In this document: one piece after another, positions 57,147-64,000 of the stretch
How the letters are laid out: each line of letters begins with the position of its first letter
Numbering within the stretch: the first letter of the stretch is position 1
Source: Caballeronia arvi
GTDB lineage: Bacteria > Pseudomonadota > Gammaproteobacteria > Burkholderiales > Burkholderiaceae
Direction: 5' to 3'
Assembly: GCF_001544695.2 (NCBI RefSeq)
Contig: NZ_FCOM02000002.1
Location: 124,001 to 188,000 of the forward strand
Length of the DNA stretch: 64,000 nucleotides
Translations under genes and position numbers: made by a program
Notes under the pieces: model-generated
Seen by the model: the letters and a program-made list of their open reading frames with translations, nothing else
Told to the model about the DNA's origin: nothing
Databases searched by the model: none

Positions 57147-58370
57147 TCACCCTTCGAGCGATTTCGTCGCCCGCAGCGCGGGAAACCACCGCATCCACAG
57201 CAGCGCGACGGCGATCGTGCCGATCCCGCCGATCAACACCGCCGGCACTGCGCCGAACAATCCCGCCGTCATCCCCGATTCGAATTCGCCGAGCTGATTC
57301 GATGTCCCGATGAAGAGCGAATTGATCGCGCCGACGCGTCCGCGCATTTCATCGGGCGTCTGCAACTGCACGAGCGACGAGCGCACGACCACGCTGATCA
57401 CATCCGATGCGCCCAGCGCCGCGAGCGCGAGCAAGGAAAAGCCGATATCGCGCGACAGGCCGAACAGGATCGTCGCGACGCCGAACGCGATCACGCCACC
57501 GAACAGCGCCGTGCCCGCGCGCTGACGCAGCGGATGATGCGCGAGCCAGATGGACCCGGCGAGTGCGCCCACTGCCGGCGCTGCGCGCAACACGCCGAGG
57601 CCCCACGGACCGGTATGCAGAATGTCCCGCGCATACACCGGCAAGAGCGCTGTCGCGCCGCCGAGCAGCACGGCGAACAGATCGAGCGACAGTGCGCCGA
57701 GAATCACCGGCTTGCTCCTGATGAAGCCGATGCCGGAGAAGAGCGCTTCGAACGACAAGGGCGCGCGCATGCGCACGGCTGCGTCGATCCTGATGGCGGC
57801 CACCGCGAACGCCGCGGCCAGAAACGCAATCGTCACCGCGCCGTACACGGTCAGTGCGCCGAGGCCGTACAGCAGGCCGCCCATCGCGGGTCCGAGGATC
57901 ATCGCGGTCTGGTTGGCAGAAGTCGACCACGCCGTCGCCTGCTGCAATTGAGTGCGCGTGACGAGATTCGGCAGCAAGGCCGCCATCGATGGAGACTCGA
58001 ACGCGCGCGCGGCGCCGGTGATCATCGCGATCGCGTAGATCGGGGCGACGGTTTCCCAGCCATGCCACGCGCCCAGACACAGCGCGAGCGCGCCAACGCC
58101 CTCGATCGCCTGACAGACATACGCGATCGTGCGCCTGTCGTATCGGTCCGCGACGTGCCCGACGACGAGCGTCAGCACGAACATCGGCAGAAACTGCGCG
58201 AGCCCGACGAAGCCGAGCGCATAGGCGCTGTGGGTGATCGAATAGACCTGCCATCCGATCGCGACCGACATCATCTGAAACGCCACCGACGACATCACCC
58301 GCGCGGTCCAGAAAAGCGCGAACGGGCGATGCCGCATCACCGAGCCCGGCGTCATCGTCGGCGCGCTCAA
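57147..58370 (-). CDS. MFS exporter (enterobactin-exporter-like group)
   Basis: The 407-residue transporter has 12 helices and the loop GHVADRYDRRTIAYVCQAIEG. The N-terminal RHRPFALFWTARVMSSVAFQMMSVAIGWQVY is typical of the MFS_3/EntS group that exports siderophores or drugs. It is the last gene of the rph-rdgB-hemW operon and overlaps hemW by 4 bases, so translation is coupled. The substrate is unknown; a link with haem metabolism is only suggested by the pairing with hemW. Confidence 0.92.
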   Translation of the reverse strand: MSAPTMTPGSVMRHRPFALFWTARVMSSVAFQMMSVAIGWQVYSITHSAYALGFVGLAQFLPMFVLTLVVGHVADRYDRRTIAYVCQAIEGVGALALCLGAWHGWETVAPIYAIAMITGAARAFESPSMAALLPNLVTRTQLQQATAWSTSANQTAMILGPAMGGLLYGLGALTVYGAVTIAFLAAAFAVAAIRIDAAVRMRAPLSFEALFSGIGFIRSKPVILGALSLDLFAVLLGGATALLPVYARDILHTGPWGLGVLRAAPAVGALAGSIWLAHHPLRQRAGTALFGGVIAFGVATILFGLSRDIGFSLLALAALGASDVISVVVRSSLVQLQTPDEMRGRVGAINSLFIGTSNQLGEFESGMTAGLFGAVPAVLIGGIGTIAVALLWMRWFPALRATKSLEG

Positions 58371-59590
58371 TGCTTCGAGTCCTTCAAGAACAGCTCCTGT
58401 AGATCGTTGAGAAAGCGCTGGCCGAGCTCGGTCGGCGCGATGCGCTCGATGGTGCGCGTAATCAGCCCGCGTTTCTCCGCTTGCGCGAGCGCGGGCTCGA
58501 TCGCCGATAGCGCAAGCCCCGTGCGCTCGACGAACGAATGCACCGGAAAGCCTTCGACGAGACGCAGCGTGTTCAGCATGAATTCGAACGGCAGATCACG
58601 CGGGCCGACCTCGCGCTCTTCCTGAATCGGGCTTTCATTGGGCGAAAGCGCGTGATCCATGTAGCTCGCCGGATGCTTGAAGCGCGCTTGGCGCAGAATC
58701 TTCGACGGAAACGACAGCTTCGTATGCGCGCCCGCGCCAATGCCGAGGTAATCGCCAAAACGCCAGTAATTCAGGTTGTGCCGGCTCTGCCGATGCGGCT
58801 TCGCATACGCCGACACCTCATAACGCTCGTAGCCGGCCGCGCGCGTGCGTTCGTGGATCCAGTCCTGCATGTCGGCGGAAGCATCGTCGTCGGGCAGGGC
58901 GGGCGGATACTTCGCGAAGACCGTGTTCGGCTCCATCGTCAGGTGATACAGCGACAGGTGCGGCGGCGCGAAGGAAATGGCGGTGTCGATATCGTGCCGG
59001 CACTCGTCCAGCGATTGCTGCGGCAGCGCGAACATCAGATCGAGATTGAAATTGTCGAAGTGCTTCGCCGCGATCTCGACGGCTCGACGCGCCTGCGCCG
59101 CATCGTGAATGCGGCCGAGCGCCTTCAGGTGCGCTTCGTTGAAGCTCTGGATGCCGATCGACAAACGGTTCACGCCGCTCGCCCGAAACGACGCGAACTT
59201 CGCGGCTTCGAACGTGCCAGGATTGGCTTCGAGCGTGATTTCGGCGTCGGCGTCGAGGGGCAGCAGCGCGCGTGCATCCGAAAGCAGGCGATCGAGGCCT
59301 TTCGCGGAAAGCAGCGAAGGCGTGCCGCCGCCGATGAAAATCGTATGCACCTGCCGTCCCCACACGAGTGGCAGCGCGCTTTCGAGATCTGCACGCAACG
59401 CGTCGAGATAACGTTCCTCGGGGAACGTGTCGTCCTTCCATTCGTGCGAATTGAAGTCGCAGTACGGGCACTTGCGCACGCACCACGGGAAGTGCACGTA
59501 TAGCGAGAGCGGCGGCAGCGATGTCAGCCGGATGCTTCCCGGCGACGTGAACGCCTGCACGACGTTGATGGTCTTCGGCCCGGCGCTCAC
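58367..59590 (-). CDS. hemW: HemW-type radical SAM protein (haem chaperone)
   Basis: The 407-residue protein has the radical SAM cysteines Cys37, Cys41 and Cys44 in CVRKCPYCDF, a GGGTPSLL motif (about 92-99) and a C-terminal HemW domain. HemW resembles coproporphyrinogen III oxidase HemN but lacks its key N-terminal substrate residues and acts in haem delivery rather than oxidation. The N-terminus (about 1-28) is extended. It overlaps rdgB and the MFS gene by 4 bases each. Confidence 0.95.
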   Translation of the reverse strand: MSAGPKTINVVQAFTSPGSIRLTSLPPLSLYVHFPWCVRKCPYCDFNSHEWKDDTFPEERYLDALRADLESALPLVWGRQVHTIFIGGGTPSLLSAKGLDRLLSDARALLPLDADAEITLEANPGTFEAAKFASFRASGVNRLSIGIQSFNEAHLKALGRIHDAAQARRAVEIAAKHFDNFNLDLMFALPQQSLDECRHDIDTAISFAPPHLSLYHLTMEPNTVFAKYPPALPDDDASADMQDWIHERTRAAGYERYEVSAYAKPHRQSRHNLNYWRFGDYLGIGAGAHTKLSFPSKILRQARFKHPASYMDHALSPNESPIQEEREVGPRDLPFEFMLNTLRLVEGFPVHSFVERTGLALSAIEPALAQAEKRGLITRTIERIAPTELGQRFLNDLQELFLKDSKH

Positions 59591-60204
59591 GCCAATTCCT
59601 TCAGTCGTTGCAGCAGATCGCGCAGCGCGAGCGCGCGATGACTCAGCGCGTTCTTGCGCGCGGGATCGAGTTCCGCGGCGGTCGCGTCGAGCGCCGGCAG
59701 GAAGAAGTGCGCGTCGTAGCCGAAGCCGTTCGCGCCGCGCGGTGCATCGATCACTTCGCCGTGCCAGCGGCCTTCCGCGATGAGCGGCTCTGGGTCGTCG
59801 GCGTGACGCACGAGGACGAGCACGCAGAAGTAGTACGCACGGCGATCGGTTTCATTGGCGAGATCGGCGACGAGCTTTGCGTTGTTCGCGGCATCGCTTT
59901 TCGCTCCGCCGTTCATCGATGCATAGCGCGCCGAATACACGCCCGGCGCGCCGTTCAACGCGCGCACGCACAGGCCGGAATCGTCGGCGAGCGCGGGCAG
60001 GCCGGTCAGCGTCGACGCGTGCCGCGCCTTCGCCAGCGCGTTCTCGACGAAGGTCGCGTGCGGCTCCGGCGCTTCGGGCACGCCGAGCTTGCCCTGCGCG
60101 ATCAGTTCGATGCCCGCCGCATCCAGAAGCGATGCGAACTCGCGCAGCTTGCCCGCATTGTTCGACGCAAGGACCACGCGGCCCAGGCCATTGACATCAG
60201 ACAC
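59587..60204 (-). CDS. rdgB: XTP/dITP pyrophosphatase (RdgB/HAM1)
   Basis: The 205-residue enzyme hydrolyses non-standard purine nucleotides and so prevents their incorporation. The motif [13 protein letters not shown] (about 11-23) and the DDSGL and FGYDAHFF motifs are intact. It overlaps rph by 8 bases and hemW by 4 bases, in the common rph-rdgB-hemW order. Confidence 0.96.
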   Translation of the reverse strand: MSDVNGLGRVVLASNNAGKLREFASLLDAAGIELIAQGKLGVPEAPEPHATFVENALAKARHASTLTGLPALADDSGLCVRALNGAPGVYSARYASMNGGAKSDAANNAKLVADLANETDRRAYYFCVLVLVRHADDPEPLIAEGRWHGEVIDAPRGANGFGYDAHFFLPALDATAAELDPARKNALSHRALALRDLLQRLKELA

Positions 60205-60955
60205 CTTGAATCCCCAGTGCTTCCTTCTGTTTCAGGATCAGCGCTTTGATACCGCTGTCCGCCAGCGCGATCAGCTCGTTCATCTCGTCGCGCGTGAAGG
60301 GCGCGCCTTCCGCCGTGCCCTGCACCTCGACGAAGCCGCCCGCGCCCGTCATCACGACGTTCATGTCGGTGTCGCATTGAGAGTCTTCGTCGTAGTCGAG
60401 ATCGAGAACCGGCGAGCCTTCGAAGACGCCGACCGAAATCGCCGCGACGAAGTCCTTCACCGGCGTCTTCGCGATCTTGCCCGCGGCGAGCAGCTTGGCG
60501 ACCGCATCGTGCGCCGCGACGAACGCGCCCGTGATGCTCGCCGTGCGCGTGCCGCCATCGGCCTGAATGACATCGCAATCGATGTGCAGCGTGCGTGCGC
60601 CGAGCGCGTTCAGATCGAACACCGAGCGCAGCGCGCGCCCGATCAGACGCTGGATCTCCTGCGTGCGCCCCGTCTGCTTGCCGCGCGCGGCTTCGCGGTC
60701 GCTGCGCGTATGCGTCGCGCGCGGCAGCATGCCGTATTCGGCGGTGAGCCAGCCTTGCTCGCGTCCACGCAGGAACTCGGGCACGCGCTCGGCGATGCTC
60801 GCCGTGCAGATCACCTTGGTATCGCCGAATTCGACGAGCACCGAGCCTTCCGCGTGCTTCGTGTAGTTGCGCGTGATGCGCACGTCGCGCAACTGATTCG
60901 CGCGGCGGCCGCTCGGGCGCGGAGGAGAAGGCTTGAGCAAGGGGGAGTCGGTCAT
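60197..60955 (-). CDS. rph: Ribonuclease PH
   Basis: The 252-residue exoribonuclease trims tRNA 3' ends with phosphate. The conserved [39 protein letters not shown] and [17 protein letters not shown] segments are present. It has about 12 extra residues at the N-terminus compared with the usual 238-residue enzyme. It is the first gene of the rph-rdgB-hemW-MFS operon and divergent from yicC. Confidence 0.96.
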   Translation of the reverse strand: MTDSPLLKPSPPRPSGRRANQLRDVRITRNYTKHAEGSVLVEFGDTKVICTASIAERVPEFLRGREQGWLTAEYGMLPRATHTRSDREAARGKQTGRTQEIQRLIGRALRSVFDLNALGARTLHIDCDVIQADGGTRTASITGAFVAAHDAVAKLLAAGKIAKTPVKDFVAAISVGVFEGSPVLDLDYDEDSQCDTDMNVVMTGAGGFVEVQGTAEGAPFTRDEMNELIALADSGIKALILKQKEALGIQGV

Positions 60956-61192
60956 AAATGATGTTCGAGAGAGTTGGACGGGAAATCCCCGCGGAACCCG
61001 CCGATTTTATCGTCATTCACCGGCAGGCGTCGGTCGCGCACATGCCGTGCGGGCGGGCTCTGTGACAAAAATGGGATAATGCGGATTCCTCGCCCGGCAG
61101 CCAAACACGTGCCATCCCCAAAGCACTTTCGAGAGCGCCGGGCGTTTCGTTGAATCGGCCTTCGCAAGGAAGGTCACATCGCGAGACGTACC

Positions 61193-62137
61193 ATGATCTA
61201 CAGCATGACAGGCTATGCCAGCGCGACGCGCGAAGTCGTCGCGGATGGCGCCGGACCCAATGGCGCGGGCGGTTCGGGCGTCGGTGTATCGGTGGAACTG
61301 CGCACGGTGAATTCGCGCTTTCTCGATCTGAACTTCCGCATGCCCGAAGACGTGCGCGCAACCGAGCCGCAATTGCGCGAAATGCTGATGACGAAGCTCT
61401 CGCGCGGCAAGGTCGATATCCGCATCAACCTGAATCGCGTCGAGCAGTCGGCGAACGCGGGCGCGCTGAACCGCGAAGCGCTCTCGCAACTCGCGACGCT
61501 CGAGCGCGCTGTGCTCGACGTCTTCCCCGACGCCGAGCGCATGCGCACCGGCGAAATCCTGCGCTGGCCCGGCGTGCTCGCGGAAAGCGCGGTATCGCAG
61601 GAAACGCTGCGCGAAGCGGTGCTCGCATGCGGCAAGCAGGCCATCGCGGATCTCATCGAAGTGCGCGCGCGCGAAGGCGCGGCGCTCGGCAACGTGCTCA
61701 TCAACAACGTGACGGAGATGGAAGCGATCGTCGCGCGCATCACGCCGCTCGTGCCCGAACTGATCGCGAAGCATCAGCAGAAGATCGTCGAGCGTTTGCA
61801 GGATGCACTGGGCATCGCGACGTCCGAAGGCGCAACGCCGACGAGCGCGCCGCGCGAGGAAATCGCCGAGCGCATCCGTCAGGAAGTGACGATGTACGGC
61901 ATTCGCATCGACATCGCCGAAGAATTGCAGCGCCTCACCGCGCATCTGAACGAAACGCGCCACGTGCTGCAAAAGGGCGGCAAGGTCGGCAAGCGTCTCG
62001 ACTTCATGATGCAGGAGCTCAATCGCGAAGCGAACACGCTCGGCTCGAAGGCGGCCGCCAAGGAACTCGCCGATGCATCGATGACGCTCAAGCTGCTCAT
62101 CGAACAGATGCGCGAGCAAGTACAGAATCTGGAGTAA
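61193..62137 (+). CDS. yicC: YicC-family RNA-binding/endoribonuclease protein
   Basis: The 314-residue protein begins MIYSMTGYASA, the family hallmark, and ends with the conserved DFMMQELNREANTLGSKA segment. YicC acts in small-RNA decay in E. coli (RhyB). A Gly/Pro insertion lies around residues 20-30 (GAGPNGAGGSGVG). It is next to gmk and rpoZ, as in many proteobacteria. Confidence 0.94.
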   Translation: MIYSMTGYASATREVVADGAGPNGAGGSGVGVSVELRTVNSRFLDLNFRMPEDVRATEPQLREMLMTKLSRGKVDIRINLNRVEQSANAGALNREALSQLATLERAVLDVFPDAERMRTGEILRWPGVLAESAVSQETLREAVLACGKQAIADLIEVRAREGAALGNVLINNVTEMEAIVARITPLVPELIAKHQQKIVERLQDALGIATSEGATPTSAPREEIAERIRQEVTMYGIRIDIAEELQRLTAHLNETRHVLQKGGKVGKRLDFMMQELNREANTLGSKAAAKELADASMTLKLLIEQMREQVQNLE

Positions 62138-62146
62138 CGCAACATC

Positions 62147-62821
62147 ATGCCGAACACCACGCACCGCTCGCATAGCCACTACACGGGCATCTATCCCGGC
62201 AACCTGTTCATGGTCGTCGCGCCTTCGGGCGCGGGCAAGTCCACGCTCGTAAACGCGCTGCTCGCCGAGGACAAGGACATTCTGCTGTCGGTTTCGTACA
62301 CCACGCGTGAAGCGCGGACGAAGGAAACCAACGGCGTGCAGTATCACTTCGTATCCGTCGATGAATTCATGGAGCGGCGCGAGAAGGGCGAGTTTCTGGA
62401 GTCGGCCGAAGTGCACGGCAACTACTACGCCACGTCGAAGCTCTGGATCGCGGACCAGATGAAGCAGGGCCACGACGTGCTGCTCGAAATCGACTGGCAG
62501 GGCGCGCAGCAGGTCAAGAAGCAGTTCCGCAACGCGGTGGAGATTTTCATTCTGCCGCCGTCGCTCGATGCGCTCGAAGACCGCCTCAAGAAACGTGGCC
62601 AGGATTCCGAAAAAGTGATCGTGCGGCGCTTGCTGGCGGCCGGCAGCGAGATGGCGCATGCGTCGGAGGCGGAGTATGTCGTGATCAACGAAAACTTCGA
62701 TCGCGCGCTCAACGAACTGCGTTGCCTCGTGGCCGCGACGCGCCTGCGCTTCACGTCGCAATACGCCCGCAATACGCAGCTTTTCGTGGACCTCGGCATT
62801 CATTCGACTCCGCAATCCTGA
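62147..62821 (+). CDS. gmk: Guanylate kinase
   Basis: The 224-residue enzyme phosphorylates GMP to GDP. The P-loop APSGAGKST is at 25-33 and the GMP-binding [21 protein letters not shown] follows. It has about 18 extra residues at the N-terminus. It starts 9 bases after yicC. Confidence 0.97.
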   Translation: MPNTTHRSHSHYTGIYPGNLFMVVAPSGAGKSTLVNALLAEDKDILLSVSYTTREARTKETNGVQYHFVSVDEFMERREKGEFLESAEVHGNYYATSKLWIADQMKQGHDVLLEIDWQGAQQVKKQFRNAVEIFILPPSLDALEDRLKKRGQDSEKVIVRRLLAAGSEMAHASEAEYVVINENFDRALNELRCLVAATRLRFTSQYARNTQLFVDLGIHSTPQS

Positions 62822-62890
62822 CACATTGCCGTGGCCGGGTGCTTCGGTCACATAAGGTAGAATAAAACCCATATCGAGAAGGAACTAAAC

Positions 62891-63094
62891 ATGGCCCGCA
62901 TCACCGTCGAAGATTGCCTGAAACAAATCCCTAATCGCTTCGAGCTCGCGCTCGCGGCGACGTATCGTGCGCGCCAGCTCGCGCAAGGCCACACGCCGAA
63001 AATCGAGAGCCGCGACAAGCCGACCGTCGTCGCGCTGCGCGAAATCGCGGCGGGCCAGGTTGGTATCGAAATGTTGAAGAAGGTGCCCGTCTAA
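62891..63094 (+). CDS. rpoZ: RNA polymerase omega subunit
   Basis: The 67-residue subunit starts [23 protein letters not shown] and stabilises the RNA polymerase. It is followed by the (p)ppGpp enzyme gene, matching the classic rpoZ-spoT order. The length is typical of beta-proteobacteria. Confidence 0.97.
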   Translation: MARITVEDCLKQIPNRFELALAATYRARQLAQGHTPKIESRDKPTVVALREIAAGQVGIEMLKKVPV

Positions 63095-63165
63095 GGGCTT
63101 CGGCAACACCGGTTTCAGTTTTTGCAACCGACGACACCACGCGTCACATCACCACGGAGGCGAAG

Positions 63166-64000
63166 ATGAGTCAGACACCGTTGCCCATCTCCGCTGCCGT
63201 GGATCCCGACCTCGAAATCGATCAGGATTCGATGCTCGACGCGGACAAGCCGCATGCGGCGCGCAAGTACATCGACGCCGTTCTCGAACAGTCGTTTCGC
63301 CATCTGTTCGGCCCGACCGCGACGCCCGAGCAGCCGCGCAAGCACGACGTCGTTTCCATCGCGAAACTGACGAACACGCTCGCGAGCTACATCTCCGCCG
63401 AGGAGATCAAGGAAGTCAAGGCGGCTTTCCATTTCAGCGACGAAGCGCATCTCGGGCAGTATCGACAGAGCGGCGAGCCGTATATCACGCATCCGGTCGC
63501 GGTCGCGGAAATCTGCGCGGGCTGGAAGCTCGACGCGCAATCGATCATGGCGGCGCTCCTGCACGACGTGATCGAGGACCAGGGCGTCACCAAGACGGAG
63601 ATCGCAGAGCGTTTCGGCGCGAAGGCCGCGGAACTGGTCGACGGCTTGTCCAAGCTGGACAAGATGGAATTTCGCAACCGCGAGGAAGCGCAGGCGGAGA
63701 ATTTCCGCAAGATGCTGCTCGCGATGGCGCGCGACGTGCGCGTCATTCTCGTCAAGCTCGCCGACCGGCTGCACAACATGCGCACGCTCGGCGCGGTGCC
63801 GCCGGAAAAGCGCCGTCGCGTCGCGCGCGAGACGCTCGATATTTACGCGCCGATCGCGCATCGGCTCGGTCTGAACAATACGTATCGCGAGCTGCAGGAC
63901 CTTTCCTTCGCGAACTTCAATCCGAATCGCTACGCCACGCTCGAAAAAGCGGTGAAGGCGGCGCGCGGCAATCGCCGCGAAGTGGTCGGCAAGATTCTCG
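63166..64000 (+). CDS. spoT: Bifunctional (p)ppGpp synthetase/hydrolase (SpoT/Rel), 3' end missing
   Basis: The gene runs off the right edge; 278 codons are visible. The N-terminal HD hydrolase domain is intact: His109 in EPYITHPVAVAE and His133/Asp134 in LLHDVIEDQG, then EAQAENFRKMLLAMARDVRVILVKLADRLHNMRTL. This shows it can degrade the alarmone. About 55 residues precede this domain compared with E. coli SpoT. The synthetase and ACT domains lie outside the window. The start MSQTPLP has GGAGG upstream. The rpoZ-spoT context supports the name. Confidence 0.94.
   Translation, partial: MSQTPLPISAAVDPDLEIDQDSMLDADKPHAARKYIDAVLEQSFRHLFGPTATPEQPRKHDVVSIAKLTNTLASYISAEEIKEVKAAFHFSDEAHLGQYRQSGEPYITHPVAVAEICAGWKLDAQSIMAALLHDVIEDQGVTKTEIAERFGAKAAELVDGLSKLDKMEFRNREEAQAENFRKMLLAMARDVRVILVKLADRLHNMRTLGAVPPEKRRRVARETLDIYAPIAHRLGLNNTYRELQDLSFANFNPNRYATLEKAVKAARGNRREVVGKIL

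Overview
This window looks like chromosomal DNA of a Burkholderia sensu lato bacterium (Burkholderia, Paraburkholderia or Caballeronia type). The evidence is the high GC content, the conserved blocks ppc/hemC-hemDX-hemY, ftsK-lolA-rarA-serS, minCDE and yicC-gmk-rpoZ-spoT, and the style of the promoters and terminators. I see no rRNA, CRISPR array, insertion sequence or integrase. Two class II serine tRNAs are present (anticodons CGA and TGA).

Positions 1-2600 hold the end of a bestrophin-like channel gene, a periplasmic pilus chaperone and two spore-coat-U-type subunits, with no usher in view. Positions 3044-19981 form a chitin-degradation island. It starts with a modular AA10 lytic polysaccharide monooxygenase, then a prolyl-hydroxylase-like oxygenase and a lytic transglycosylase. 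After these comes one long minus-strand gene string: GH18 chitinase, major pseudopilin, GspF, GspE, PilM/PilN/PilO/PilP-like proteins, secretin, three more pseudopilins and GH19 chitinase. The genes overlap or nearly touch. This is a hybrid type II secretion / type IV pilus machine bracketed by two chitinases that share carbohydrate-binding modules and Thr-Pro linkers. It is the most interesting part of the window. The inference that the machine exports the chitinases rests on position and architecture only.

Positions 20343-40297 are mostly housekeeping: argH, an XRE-type regulator divergent from a methyltransferase with a clear palindrome between them, ppc, the haem genes hemC, hemD-hemX (fused) and hemY, an SGNH-hydrolase/lectin fusion, rhodanese, pcm-like, a TRIC-type channel, Smr, trxB, ftsK and lolA. 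A 4-guanidinobutyrate catabolic set (LysR regulator, ureohydrolase, NCS1 permease) lies at 40296-43655, between lolA and rarA. A perfect 20-bp palindrome sits next to the regulator start.

Positions 43889-64000 continue with rarA, serS, tRNA-Ser, a small lipoprotein, map, a GNAT enzyme, minCDE, several small exported, membrane or hydrophilic proteins, an OpgC-type acyltransferase, two MFS transporters, tRNA-Ser, the overlapping rph-rdgB-hemW-MFS operon, and yicC, gmk, rpoZ and the start of spoT/rel, which runs off the end.
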